From contig NZ_JAUHTR010000006.1 of the NCBI RefSeq assembly GCF_030418125.1, positions 186,001 to 250,000 on the forward strand: 64,000 nt of DNA, in the 5' to 3' direction. The DNA is from Fictibacillus fluitans. Lineage in GTDB: Bacteria > Bacillota > Bacilli > Bacillales > Fictibacillaceae. Below the pieces are notes generated by a model. The model worked only from the letters and a program-made list of their open reading frames with translations, was not told the origin of the DNA and did not search any database. A program made the position numbers and the translations under genes. This document shows positions 48,312-57,018 of the stretch, one piece after another (positions within the stretch are counted from its first letter, which is position 1; the number at the start of each line of letters is the position of its first letter).

Positions 48312-48543
48312 ATTCATCACCTTCCTTAATCTATTATATGCGAATGCATGTTCGGTTAATACTGAAAATTATTGACAGTACACCCCAATTAGAGGCAGGT
48401 GACTGTCAAATAAAGTTGAATTATAGAATTAATTGTAAATTGGAGGAGTTTGGATTCATGAAAAAGCAGGTTGCAAAAGGAGAGCAAAATTTCATTAGAT
48501 GATGCACAAAAGCGATTCTTTTTAACGATGTAGGTCAATACCA

Positions 48544-48789
48544 TTGGTTTTTAAAGTGGATGGAGTAAAAGTGTATTTTGCTCACAAAAATCCAGAAGCG
48601 ACTGACCATCATCCGATATTCAAGTCTACAATCTGTATCTGTTCAGTTGGACCTGAATTCATTACAGATTGGCACTATAAGGCTGGCGATGAGGATTTGT
48701 CCCAAACATGGATACAGCGAGGGTTAAAGGAACTGATCGAGCATAGCGAATCGTTTGCTGCGTTATCTACGCTCCAAGCTCAAAAGTAA
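48544..48789 (+). pseudogene. Fragment of an unknown gene
   Basis: An 81-codon frame opening at TTG without a ribosome site. Upstream (48433-48540) a ribosome site and ATG start a frame that stops after 14 codons, and another frame reads ISLDDAQKRFF before stopping, suggesting frameshifts. Likely a decayed gene. Family not recognised. Confidence 0.4.
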
Positions 48790-48902
48790 TAATGACGAAC
48801 CCCTTAGCACCATAACCACTCCTGGGCTAACCGAAGAAGGAAGTAGGGAATATTTTTATAACATCACTAAGTTACTTTTCCAAAAGAAGGATTGGTGGAC
48901 CA

Positions 48903-50345
48903 ATGAAAATGAATTTTTTAGCAACTGGTTTTTGGAATATTAATGAATTAACGTTACCACATCGTGGAGACCTTTACTTAGATGCTGAAGGAGGAGAAAT
49001 CAACCTTGAAATACATATTCCTAATAAGGGAGAATTACTAAATTTCCTTGAGTTACCCTTAGAAATCCCGTTCATTAAAGGTTCTACAAGTAATGGATCT
49101 CAAGTAACCCTTGTTGATTGCTCGAGAAAATCCACATCAGGTAGAATGGGTTCGGTGGCTACCCTAGGATATAAAGCAAAATATATGCTAAGTGGTGTAG
49201 CTTTTGAAAAAAAAGAGGATATTGTTTTTTCAAAAATGCAAATAGACATACCTGGGATTATTCAATGGGGTAATGTGTCTAACTATAATATACCTGAATC
49301 CTATATAAAGGATGGGCTTATTGAGTTAAACATACTAGAACCAATAAATATTTTTACTTGTGATGAATATACTGTGTCTTACGAATTAATATGTAGCCAT
49401 CCTTTTCTATCTTTTATGAGAGAAGAAATTGTACTAAAACAAATGCCTAGTCTGCTTATTGAATCCAAAGTGCTTAAATCATTAGACTGGTATATAGATG
49501 TAGCAGTAAAAATGAAAAGGATTATCGAAATTGCAATGGGAACTCCATTGAATTTCAGCTCCATTTTGGCCCAATCACCAAAGATAATTTATGAATTTGA
49601 AAATAGCCAGCAAAAAATGAGATCAATAAAAGTTATCCATGAGTTAACAAGGAAAGAAAACATGATTACAGCCCTTGAAGAAGCTATTTCAAAGCACGAA
49701 TTTCTGTTCACTCTAAATGAACTTGCTGAACAGGGAAATTTCTCTCATTGGCATAAGATATCAACGAAAATGGAGCCAATTATTGAATTATACATCGATG
49801 ATCTTTATAACAGGGGGTTATCTTATAGCAGACATTTTCTAAATATGGCTCAAGCGTTAGAAACATACCATTCCCGATTTATTTTTAATGGTAAATTAAA
49901 GGATTATAAAGAACAAAGAGTAGAAGTATTGATTTCAGAACGACCAGAGGGATTAAAACAACGGGATAGAGAGTTCCTTTTAGGTGGCAGTAAATTCGCA
50001 ATTACCCTTAGAAATAGAATAGCTGATTTAACATTAGCGAATTTCAGACGTCCTTTTTTTACTGGTAATATTCATCTTACTGACTTTCCAAGGATAATTG
50101 CTAATACAAGAAATTATTATACTCATTACGATCAAGAGCAGGAAAAAAAGGCTCTAAAAGGTGAAGAATTGCTTTATGCATATTTTTATCTCCGAAGTAT
50201 TCTTGAGTATTATTTACTTATAGAGCTTGGTTTTGGTGAAGACTTCGCACATAAACGGATGATAAAAAGGATACAACCACTAAAAGATTCGTTAGTGATA
50301 CAAGCAGAGAATGATCGACGTTTTAACAAATCTGAAAAACAATAA
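48903..50345 (+). CDS. ApeA-like HEPN-domain protein (probable anti-phage)
   Basis: 480 residues. The N-terminal half is beta-rich and fits the ApeA N-terminal domain: an early aromatic-rich start, then IKGSTSNGSQVTLVDCS and AKYMLSGVAFEKK. The C-terminal half is helical with RNYYTHYD (R-x4-H), the HEPN RNase motif, in an Apea-like helical context (LLYAYFYLRSILEYYLL). ApeA proteins are single-gene HEPN defence factors. No methylase or partner is next to it; an XRE gene follows. ATG 48903 with a weak GGTGG site. Confidence 0.72.
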   Translation: MKMNFLATGFWNINELTLPHRGDLYLDAEGGEINLEIHIPNKGELLNFLELPLEIPFIKGSTSNGSQVTLVDCSRKSTSGRMGSVATLGYKAKYMLSGVAFEKKEDIVFSKMQIDIPGIIQWGNVSNYNIPESYIKDGLIELNILEPINIFTCDEYTVSYELICSHPFLSFMREEIVLKQMPSLLIESKVLKSLDWYIDVAVKMKRIIEIAMGTPLNFSSILAQSPKIIYEFENSQQKMRSIKVIHELTRKENMITALEEAISKHEFLFTLNELAEQGNFSHWHKISTKMEPIIELYIDDLYNRGLSYSRHFLNMAQALETYHSRFIFNGKLKDYKEQRVEVLISERPEGLKQRDREFLLGGSKFAITLRNRIADLTLANFRRPFFTGNIHLTDFPRIIANTRNYYTHYDQEQEKKALKGEELLYAYFYLRSILEYYLLIELGFGEDFAHKRMIKRIQPLKDSLVIQAENDRRFNKSEKQ

Positions 50346-50350
50346 AAGTA

Positions 50351-50378
50351 GCCCACTTTTGAGTGGGCATATTTTTAT
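50351..50378 (+). terminator. Terminator after the HEPN gene
   Basis: GCCCAC/GTGGGC stem with a 6-base loop and a T-rich tail. Confidence 0.8.
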
Positions 50379-50525
50379 TCCCCTGATTTCGTAACGAACT
50401 AATTGGTTTAGTATATGGCAACATGTACATTTATCTTTCTTATCCATACAAGGAATTTGAAAAAATACAGCGAAATTGTTCTGAAAACATAAAGTCCCCG
50501 TAACATGTGGGTAAGGAGGTGCAAG

Positions 50526-50858
50526 ATGCTACAAGATCTAGGACAAAAAATAAGGCTTATTCGAACTAAGAAAGGAATCACATTGAATGAATTCGCCCAG
50601 CAAATGGGGGTTTCTCCTGGGTATTTAAGTAACCTTGAGACAGGAAAAACACAAAAAGTAGAGATTCCCTTCCTTGATAAGATACAAAAAGAACTGATCA
50701 TCTTCTCAATTGTCCCGCCAGACTACCAAGAAGATGAAATTTCTTTTCGTCTCCAAAGAATCAATCATCAATTCCGCGATTTAGCGAAGACTGACCCGAA
50801 AGCGGCAGAATATCTTTTATCCAGCTTTGAAAACGGATTGGAACATTTCCTGAAATGA
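50526..50858 (+). CDS. XRE-family transcriptional regulator
   Basis: 110 residues, N-terminal helix-turn-helix (LGQKIRLIRTKKGITLNEFA, GVSPGYLSNLE). The C-terminal part is helical. ATG 50526 follows AAGGAGGTG by 4 bases. It may regulate the HEPN gene before it or act in the element. Confidence 0.85.
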   Translation: MLQDLGQKIRLIRTKKGITLNEFAQQMGVSPGYLSNLETGKTQKVEIPFLDKIQKELIIFSIVPPDYQEDEISFRLQRINHQFRDLAKTDPKAAEYLLSSFENGLEHFLK

Positions 50859-50859
50859 A

Positions 50860-51927
50860 TCAAACACCCTGGAGAGTCCCTAGGCTCTCCTTTTCCTTTG
50901 TTAACCGCTTAATGACATATTCTGCATCGCGTCCAACACCACGAATAGTAGAGGAGGAAAGAGAACGCTGTCCTGATAATCCAACATAGCCTAACCCCCT
51001 AATGTTCGAGCTGATCCCTTTTTCATGAATAGGACCGCCTTCTGAATCCAAGGCCTGAGGAAGAGACTGAAGATAAGGTACATTGGCCCGAAACCCAGTC
51101 GCAAAAATAACACCATCGATTGGCTCATGTTCATCTTCCCAATAGACACCTTCTTCATAAAAGGCTTGAAACAGTGTTCGAAGTTCAGGTTTTTTATCGG
51201 CTATGGCTTTTCGATAGATGCCTGTATCGAGAACGGAAACCCTGGTTCCAAGGTGTTTGGCAAATGAGGCTTTATCTATCCCTGTAACTCTTAGCCAAAA
51301 GTGAAGATCTTTCCCAAAGAATGTTTGCGGTATAAAAGACAAAGGACGGCGAGTCGTAATCGTAACATGGGCTACCTTCGCTAATTCATAGGCTATTTGT
51401 ACCGCAGAGTTGCCACCACCGACCACAACCACCCGCTTACCTTCAAACTCTTCCGTGTTTTTATACTCACTAGAATGTAGGATCCTTCCCTTAAATTGAT
51501 GCAGTCCTTCCAAATCTGGGATATACGGATGAGCAAAGGCACCTGTTGCGGCAATCACGGTTTTTGCAGCCCATTTTTCTGATTCGGTCTCCACTAAAAA
51601 CAGCTTTCCTTCTTTTGTGATGTTGGTCACCTTCTTGTTGGTCGCCACATTCAGTTCAAAATGCTTGGCATAATGAGTGAGATAGGTAATTACTTCATCT
51701 CTTGTTGGATATCGATCGGGTTCACCAGGAAAGCGTAAGCCTGGAAGGGAAGAGAAGCCGGCAGGAGAAAACAACGTGAGGCTTTCATAATAACGCGGCC
51801 ATGAGCCTGCCGCCTGCGAACTCGCCTCTAGAATCCAATAGTTCCATCCCCGCTTTTTCAGATGGTACCCTACCGCCAAACCTGATTGCCCTGCTCCAAT
51901 GACCATACAATCCCATACATTTTTCAT
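50860..51927 (-). CDS. arsO: ArsO-like flavin-containing monooxygenase
   Basis: 355 residues with two nucleotide-binding motifs: GAGQSGLAVGYHL (FAD, near residue 13) and VVGGGNSAVQIA (NADPH, near 170), and an ATG-type FATGFRANV motif. ArsO proteins occur in ars clusters and are proposed to oxidise arsenicals; the substrate is not proven. ATG 51927 has GGAG at 9 bases. An ArsR-family gene lies upstream with a shared operator. Confidence 0.78.
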   Translation of the reverse strand: MKNVWDCMVIGAGQSGLAVGYHLKKRGWNYWILEASSQAAGSWPRYYESLTLFSPAGFSSLPGLRFPGEPDRYPTRDEVITYLTHYAKHFELNVATNKKVTNITKEGKLFLVETESEKWAAKTVIAATGAFAHPYIPDLEGLHQFKGRILHSSEYKNTEEFEGKRVVVVGGGNSAVQIAYELAKVAHVTITTRRPLSFIPQTFFGKDLHFWLRVTGIDKASFAKHLGTRVSVLDTGIYRKAIADKKPELRTLFQAFYEEGVYWEDEHEPIDGVIFATGFRANVPYLQSLPQALDSEGGPIHEKGISSNIRGLGYVGLSGQRSLSSSTIRGVGRDAEYVIKRLTKEKESLGTLQGV

Positions 51928-51943
51928 TAACACTTCTCCTTTT

Positions 51944-51965
51944 CATATCGTTAAATAACGATATG
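51944..51965. promoter_or_regulatory. ArsR-type operator, arsO copy
   Basis: CATATCGTT-AAAT-AACGATATG, perfect inverted repeat, between the arsR stop and arsO. A second copy of the core (ATCGTTATTTAACGAT) lies upstream of arsR at 52313. Confidence 0.75.
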
Positions 51966-51973
51966 TCAGTTGA

Positions 51974-52003
51974 AAAATATGAACATATAGGGCTTATATG
52001 TTC
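51974..52003 (-). terminator. Terminator after arsR
   Basis: GAACATATA/TATATGTTC stem starting at the arsR stop codon, then ATATTTTTC on the minus strand. Confidence 0.65.
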
Positions 52004-52286
52004 ATTTGCAACAATCATTCAGAAGCTCATTCAAGGCTTGCAGTAAGCTCTGAACGTTATTTCGGTTTGGAAAATAGAAAACTTCTTTTCCTTCTCTGCG
52101 GGAAGACAGAAGACCGCCGCGTTTTAAGATGGCCAACTGCTCGGAAGCTGTGGACTGGCTAATGCCCACCAATTCTGAAACCTGATTTACCTTCACTTCT
52201 TGCCTTTCCATAAACAAAAAAACGATTTCCTGTCTCTTTTCACTCGCAAGTGCCTTAAGAAACCGCTGCACTTCTTCACTTATCAT
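52002..52286 (-). CDS. ArsR-family regulator upstream of arsO
   Basis: 94 residues with a winged helix (VSELVGISQSTASEQLAILKR) and a C-terminal NDCCK cysteine pair. It lacks the CVC metal motif in the recognition helix region seen in the other ArsR proteins here, so its inducer may differ. ATG behind GAGAGG. Operators flank it on both sides, implying autoregulation. Confidence 0.85.
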   Translation of the reverse strand: MISEEVQRFLKALASEKRQEIVFLFMERQEVKVNQVSELVGISQSTASEQLAILKRGGLLSSRREGKEVFYFPNRNNVQSLLQALNELLNDCCK

Positions 52287-52312
52287 GATTACCTCTCTAA
52301 ACCAACCGTCAA

Positions 52313-52328
52313 ATCGTTATTTAACGAT
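52313..52328. promoter_or_regulatory. ArsR-type operator, arsR copy
   Basis: ATCGTT-ATTT-AACGAT, same core as at 51944-51965, about 25 bases upstream of the arsR start. Confidence 0.75.
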
Positions 52329-52376
52329 ATGTTTTATATCCATATTAATCTTCCTCAAAAAATATGTCAATCTTAT

Positions 52377-52406
52377 AAAAATCCCGCTGAAATCAGCGGG
52401 GATTTT
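52377..52406. terminator. Orphan terminator upstream of arsR
   Basis: AAAATCCCGCTGA/TCAGCGGGGATTTT stem with flanking A/T runs, between the divergent arsR and GIY-YIG genes. No gene obviously ends here; it may mark an old junction. Confidence 0.65.
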
Positions 52407-52529
52407 ACTTACTTAATTACTTAATTTATTCGTCGTACGGGTCTTGGTGTAAAAACAATAAAAAGGTAAATGAGCCGAATAACAAGGTTCTTCTTTTTCA
52501 CATAATAAGGTAAAAAGGTTGGTTGGTGT

Positions 52530-53162
52530 ATGGCGAGAAGACGACGCAGACGGTCTTTAGCATCTGGCGGAGATAGAATTATTTTAATCATCATGATGGG
52601 GTTTTTGTTGATTTTCTTCATAAAACCAATACTTGTCCTTACCTTGTTATGTCTCATGATCTATTTTCTACAAAAGTTTTGGAAATACCAAAAGAACGAA
52701 GCCCTTATTCAGCTTTATGGAGAAACGCACTCGACTGACCAACTGCTTGCAACCATTAACAAATTGCTCAATACCGAACGCTATCATCTGTCACCAGGGG
52801 AAAAAAGTGATCGCAAGAAAACGTCTTCGCATTATCGAAAACTTCTTGATCAAAGCAAAGGCGGGTTTGTTTATTTTATCAGGGAAACAGGCGGTGGCCG
52901 AATAAAGATTGGAAAAGCACAAGACCCATATGAACGCATCACCAAAGGATTTGGGGTAAAACTGCCGTATTCCCTTCAGCTCGTGCATCTGTTGGAGAGC
53001 AAAAATGATCTGCTCACCGAGAAACTCTTTCACCAGCATTTTCTCCCCAAGCGTGTACATGGGGAATGGTTTCACCTTACAGATGAAGACGTTGAGTGGA
53101 TTCAAAGCCAGCGGTATCCCTCTTCCATCATGGCCTCACTGGTACACGAAAAAGAAAGCTAA
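52530..53162 (+). CDS. Membrane-anchored GIY-YIG (T5orf172) protein
   Basis: 210 residues. A poly-Arg start (RRRRRR) and two membrane segments (about 17-31 and 33-47) are followed by a C-terminal GIY-YIG domain: FVYFIRE...IKIGKA, with YERI, the Glu in LTEKLFHQHF, and GEWFHLT of the T5orf172 subclass. Nuclease function is likely but unproven. ATG with a loose ribosome site. It sits between arsenic genes; no link is evident. Confidence 0.8.
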   Translation: MARRRRRRSLASGGDRIILIIMMGFLLIFFIKPILVLTLLCLMIYFLQKFWKYQKNEALIQLYGETHSTDQLLATINKLLNTERYHLSPGEKSDRKKTSSHYRKLLDQSKGGFVYFIRETGGGRIKIGKAQDPYERITKGFGVKLPYSLQLVHLLESKNDLLTEKLFHQHFLPKRVHGEWFHLTDEDVEWIQSQRYPSSIMASLVHEKES

Positions 53163-53189
53163 TAGTAGGAATTTGACGCATTTGGTCAG

Positions 53190-53222
53190 TAAAAAAACCG
53201 CCCATTGGACGGTTTTTTTTAT
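53190..53222. terminator. Bidirectional terminator GIY-YIG/arsC
   Basis: AACCG-CCA/GG-CGGTT stem with A and T runs on both sides. Confidence 0.75.
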
Positions 53223-53638
53223 TCTCCAGTTTTCGCAAAGGTGGAGATGCGATCTCCGATTTCATCGCGAACACGCTGGAAAAACTTCCACTTTTCTTCT
53301 TCTGTTCCTTGAGCTTTCGCAGGGTCATCAAATCCCCAGTGATCACGTTTTACGTGAGGTGCAGTCATCGGGCATTTATCGGCCGCATCCCCACAAAGCG
53401 TTACCACAAAGTCCGCGTTGTTCAAGATTTCAGGATCGATGATATCGGACGTTTGATTGGAGATGTCGATATCGATTTCTTTCATTGCTTTTACGGCGTT
53501 CGGGTTCAAGCCATGAGCTTCGATCCCCGCACTTTTCACGTTCCATTCGTCACCTAAAAGTTTTTTTGCCCAGCCCTCAGCCATTTGGCTTCTGCAAGAG
53601 TTTCCTGTACATAAGAAGTAGATTGTTTTTTTTGTCAT
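53219..53638 (-). CDS. arsC: Arsenate reductase (thioredoxin-coupled)
   Basis: Reduces As(V) to As(III) for export. 139 residues with the phosphatase-like loop CTGNSCRS (Cys10, Cys15), and Cys82 and Cys89 in [14 protein letters not shown] 53638 has GGAG at 8 bases and gives the same length as B. subtilis ArsC; ATG 53647 is in frame but overlaps the ribosome site. Co-directional with arsB and arsR. Confidence 0.97.
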   Translation of the reverse strand: MTKKTIYFLCTGNSCRSQMAEGWAKKLLGDEWNVKSAGIEAHGLNPNAVKAMKEIDIDISNQTSDIIDPEILNNADFVVTLCGDAADKCPMTAPHVKRDHWGFDDPAKAQGTEEEKWKFFQRVRDEIGDRISTFAKTGE

Positions 53639-53659
53639 TTGAAACACTCCTTTAAAAAA

Positions 53660-54958
53660 TTAATGGATGATGGTTAACCAAATATATAGACCTGTTAAGG
53701 TAATGAACAACGTTGGAACCGTTAAAACGATCCCTACTTTGAAATAGTATCCCCAAGAGATTTTGACGCCTTTATTGTTCAACACATGCAGCCAAAGCAG
53801 CGTGGCTAGCGAACCAATCGGTGTGAGCTTGGGTCCAAGGTCAGAGCCGATGACATTGGCATAGATCAAGGCTTCTCTCATCGCCCCTGTGGTATGGGTG
53901 TCCTGAATCGCTAGTGCATCAATCATCACCGTTGGCATGTTGTTCATGATCGAAGAGATAATGGCCGCAATAAAGCCCATTCCAATCGTGCCGACAAACA
54001 ATCCGTGGTTTGTGACGTTCTGAATCACGTCGGCTAAAAGACTGGTAAGCCCCGCGTTTTTCAGTCCATACACGACCACATACATCCCGATGGAGAAAAA
54101 GACAACTGCCCATGGTGCTCCTTTGAGCACGGTTTTTGTATGAACGGCATTACTTTTTCGGGCTGTTTGCAAGAAAACAATCGCAATGATACCTGCGATA
54201 ATCGATACAGGCACAGAAAAGAACTCTCCGACGAAATAGCCGATTAACAAAGCCGCGAGTACAAACCATGACGACTTGAACATCTCTAAATCTTTGATCG
54301 CATCTGCTGGCTTCTTCAGCTGGTTGACGTCGTATGATTTTGGAATGCTTTTTCTAAAATACAGATACAGCACCAAAATACTGGCCAATAGGCTGAAAAG
54401 GTTGGGCACGATCATTCGGCTGGCATACGTTGAGAAACGGATGCCAAAAAAGTCGGCAGATACGATGTTCACCAGGTTACTGACCACTAGAGGCAGGGAT
54501 GTGGTATCTGCGATAAATCCGCTGGCCATGATAAACGGCAGGATCATCTTGTCCTCAAACTTCAGGTTACGTACCATGGCAAGGACAATAGGCGTCAAGA
54601 TCAACGCTGCTCCGTCATTAGCGAAGAAAGCAGCGACAACCGCCCCGAGTACCGTAACGAGCAAGAACATCTTGATACCACTCCCGTTAGCAAAGCGGGC
54701 CATATGAAGGGCCGCCCACTCGAAGAACCCGATTTCATCTAAAATAAGGGAAATAATAATGACCGCTACAAAGGTAAGCGTGGCATTCCAAACAATGCCT
54801 GTTACGTCGATTACATCCTGGAAGGAGACCACTTGGAAAATCAGGGCTAAAACCGCTCCCCCGCAAGCACTCCAACCAATATTAAGGCCTCTCGGCTGCC
54901 AGATGACAAACGTTAGTGTCACTAAGAAGATGGCACTGGCAATAATTACTGAGCCCAC
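53660..54958 (-). CDS. arsB: Arsenite efflux transporter ArsB
   Basis: Ion-transporter-superfamily exporter of 432 residues with about 11-12 helices, including the [14 protein letters not shown] motif, [11 protein letters not shown], and [23 protein letters not shown] start with GGAGG about 11 bases upstream. It lies between arsR and arsC in an arsR-arsB-arsC operon. A second efflux protein (Acr3) is encoded nearby. Confidence 0.95.
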   Translation of the reverse strand: MGSVIIASAIFLVTLTFVIWQPRGLNIGWSACGGAVLALIFQVVSFQDVIDVTGIVWNATLTFVAVIIISLILDEIGFFEWAALHMARFANGSGIKMFLLVTVLGAVVAAFFANDGAALILTPIVLAMVRNLKFEDKMILPFIMASGFIADTTSLPLVVSNLVNIVSADFFGIRFSTYASRMIVPNLFSLLASILVLYLYFRKSIPKSYDVNQLKKPADAIKDLEMFKSSWFVLAALLIGYFVGEFFSVPVSIIAGIIAIVFLQTARKSNAVHTKTVLKGAPWAVVFFSIGMYVVVYGLKNAGLTSLLADVIQNVTNHGLFVGTIGMGFIAAIISSIMNNMPTVMIDALAIQDTHTTGAMREALIYANVIGSDLGPKLTPIGSLATLLWLHVLNNKGVKISWGYYFKVGIVLTVPTLFITLTGLYIWLTIIH

Positions 54959-54973
54959 AAAAACTGATACCTC

Positions 54974-55327
54974 CTATTCATCGCAACAAGTTACTCGTTT
55001 TCCTTGTGCTTCTAATTCTTCTATTCGATAATGTTGGCTGGGAAGTTCTTTAATAATTTGCAGTACAAATGAATAGTACGGGTAGGAAGTATTCAATGAA
55101 TAGTAAATCCACTGGCCTTTTCTCCGTTCCTTCACAATCCCGCTGTCCCGTAGCTTTCTCAAATGCTGGCTGACGGCAGGCTGGCTCATGTCGAACAGGT
55201 CCACAAATTCGCATACGCAGCATTCATTCTCTGAAACGATTTTGACCATGGCCAGTCTGGTTTTATCCCCCAGAATCTTTAGAATGTTCGCTGCCGTTTG
55301 TAATTCAATGGTTTCATTGGTAATCAT
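54974..55327 (-). CDS. arsR: ArsR arsenic repressor (arsRBC operon)
   Basis: 117 residues with ENECCVCEFVDLFDMSQPAVSQHL: the CxCE-type As(III) site in the DNA-binding helix. C-terminal RVTCCDE adds a Cys pair. ATG after GAGGAGGTG. Its own operator lies at 55370. It faces the arsR-acr3 operon. Confidence 0.94.
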   Translation of the reverse strand: MITNETIELQTAANILKILGDKTRLAMVKIVSENECCVCEFVDLFDMSQPAVSQHLRKLRDSGIVKERRKGQWIYYSLNTSYPYYSFVLQIIKELPSQHYRIEELEAQGKRVTCCDE

Positions 55328-55369
55328 ATCAGCACCTCCTCACTTCAACATCATTTACATCCATCATTG

Positions 55370-55387
55370 TATAAGTATATTCTTATA
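55370..55387. promoter_or_regulatory. ArsR operator of the arsRBC operon
   Basis: TATAAG-TATATT-CTTATA inverted repeat 43 bases upstream of arsR, in the promoter region. Confidence 0.7.
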
Positions 55388-55466
55388 TATGCAACCCTAA
55401 ATTTATCCTTACGTTTAATCTTAACAAACCGTTAACAATTTATTAGTTCACCTGCCCAGCAATCTA

Positions 55467-55480
55467 CATATAGTTATATG
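55467..55480. promoter_or_regulatory. ArsR operator/promoter of the arsR-acr3 operon
   Basis: CATATA-GT-TATATG perfect palindrome; TTCACC-N16-TATAGT promoter-like boxes overlap it (55447-55474). Sequence is different from the other ars operators. Confidence 0.5.
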
Positions 55481-55508
55481 ACTATGAATGAATAGGAGGT
55501 GTACAACA

Positions 55509-55856
55509 ATTCCTTCAAGGACGATTCCCTTAGATAAGATGGCTCAGGCTTTAAAATTGCTGGGTGACCAAACTCGATTAACGATCATGGCTATTCTGAA
55601 GCACCGTGACTGTTGTGTTTGTGAACTGAATGAGGTGTTTGATATGAGCCAGCCGTCCATCAGCCAACATCTACGAAAACTGAAAGACAGCGGTTTGATT
55701 CAAGAAGAACGCCGAGGACGCTGGGTGTATTATTCGTTAATCAACCAAAGTGAGGCATCACCTTTAATTGATACACTGCTTGAACAGTTTCCTGATCAAG
55801 AAGAAAACGTTCGGAAGCTCAAAAAATCCAAGGTAACGCTCCACTGCGATTGTTAA
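55509..55856 (+). CDS. arsR: ArsR arsenic repressor upstream of acr3 (possible AUU start)
   Basis: About 115 residues with [24 protein letters not shown], the As(III)-sensing motif in the helix, and a C-terminal CDC. AGGAGGTG at 55494-55501 is followed after 7 bases by ATT (55509). ATG 55488 lies upstream of the ribosome site and the next ATG, 55539, has none. A rare AUU start is therefore likely, giving (M)[12 protein letters not shown]. acr3 follows at 55883. Confidence 0.88.
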   Translation: MPSRTIPLDKMAQALKLLGDQTRLTIMAILKHRDCCVCELNEVFDMSQPSISQHLRKLKDSGLIQEERRGRWVYYSLINQSEASPLIDTLLEQFPDQEENVRKLKKSKVTLHCDC

Positions 55857-55882
55857 TTCCAACAAGAACGGGAGTTGTTCAA

Positions 55883-56929
55883 ATGAAACGTTTGTCTTTT
55901 CTGGATCGATATTTAACGGTTTGGATTTTCACAGCGATGGCGTTAGGAATAGGCTTAGGAGCATTATTCCCCAAAGTTGTCGATGGACTAAATAAATGGC
56001 AGGTCGGTACAACATCCATTCCGCTTGCCGTCGGGCTCATTCTCATGATGTATCCTCCCCTTGCAAAAGTACGTTATGAAGAGATGGGGCGAGTCTTTCG
56101 AGATGTGAAAGTATTAGGGCTCTCCCTGATGCAAAACTGGATTATCGGCCCCATTCTTATGTTTGTTCTGGCTATTCTTCTCTTGCCAGATAAACCAGAA
56201 TACATGGTGGGATTGATTCTCATCGGATTGGCTCGTTGCATTGCGATGGTGATTGTCTGGAATGATCTCGCAAACGGAGACCGAGATTACGCCGCAGGAC
56301 TGGTGGCGTTTAATTCCGTATTTCAGATGGTGTTCTTCTCGGTTTACGCGTATGTCTTTGTTACCGTCATTCCGAAATGGCTGGGTTTAGAAGGAGCGGT
56401 TGTTGATATCACCATGGGCGAGGTAGCAAAGTCGGTCTTTATTTATCTTGGTATTCCATTTATCGCAGGTATGCTCACCCGCTTAACCCTCATAAAAACG
56501 AAAGATAGAACCTGGTATGAAACGAAATTCATCCCTAAAATCAGTCCCATTACACTGATCGCTTTACTCTTTACCATCATCGTCATGTTCTCCATTAAAG
56601 GAGATGCCATCTTAACCTTGCCATTCGACGTCGTTCGTATTGCGATACCGCTTCTGATTTACTTTGTTGTGATGTTTTTTGTTTCTTTCTATCTAGGAAA
56701 GAAGATCGGGGCGAACTACCCTGTTACAACAACCCTAGCGTTTACAGCAGGGAGCAACAACTTTGAACTGGCCATCGCCGTTGCCGTTGGGGTCTTTGGC
56801 ATCCACTCTGGGGCAGCATTTGCTGCCGTTATTGGACCATTGGTGGAAGTGCCAGTGATGATTGCCTTGGTGAATGTCGCCTTTTGGTTCCAACGAAAGT
56901 ATTTCAACCAATCAAAAGGGATGATGTAA
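55883..56929 (+). CDS. acr3: ACR3-family arsenite efflux transporter
   Basis: Exporter of As(OH)3 with ten helices, 348 residues. The conserved Cys is in [16 protein letters not shown] and [15 protein letters not shown] is the helix 9 motif. ATG 55883 has GGGAG at 8 bases. Second gene of the arsR-acr3 operon; a 28-residue frame follows 2 bases after. Confidence 0.95.
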   Translation: MKRLSFLDRYLTVWIFTAMALGIGLGALFPKVVDGLNKWQVGTTSIPLAVGLILMMYPPLAKVRYEEMGRVFRDVKVLGLSLMQNWIIGPILMFVLAILLLPDKPEYMVGLILIGLARCIAMVIVWNDLANGDRDYAAGLVAFNSVFQMVFFSVYAYVFVTVIPKWLGLEGAVVDITMGEVAKSVFIYLGIPFIAGMLTRLTLIKTKDRTWYETKFIPKISPITLIALLFTIIVMFSIKGDAILTLPFDVVRIAIPLLIYFVVMFFVSFYLGKKIGANYPVTTTLAFTAGSNNFELAIAVAVGVFGIHSGAAFAAVIGPLVEVPVMIALVNVAFWFQRKYFNQSKGMM

Positions 56930-56931
56930 CA

Positions 56932-57018
56932 ATGAAGAAAAGGGTATGGATTGGTCTGGTATTGATAGCTCTTCTTACTTTTTTTGTAATCATGGGCTAT
57001 GTATCTTTTTACAACTAA
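56932..57018 (+). CDS. Putative 28-residue membrane peptide after acr3
   Basis: MKKRVWIGLVLIALLTFFVI then MGYVSFYN, one helix with a basic N-terminus. AAGGG lies 12-13 bases upstream, overlapping the acr3 end, and the terminator follows immediately. It may be a small Acr3-associated subunit; no homologue is known to me. Confidence 0.5.
   Translation: MKKRVWIGLVLIALLTFFVIMGYVSFYN

Noticed and set aside
48755-48943. 62-residue frame upstream of the HEPN gene
   Set aside because: It overlaps the HEPN start in another frame and has no homology or ribosome site.
52421-52657. Minus-strand frame opposite the GIY-YIG start
   Set aside because: No ribosome site or homology; it overlaps the coding start of a supported gene.
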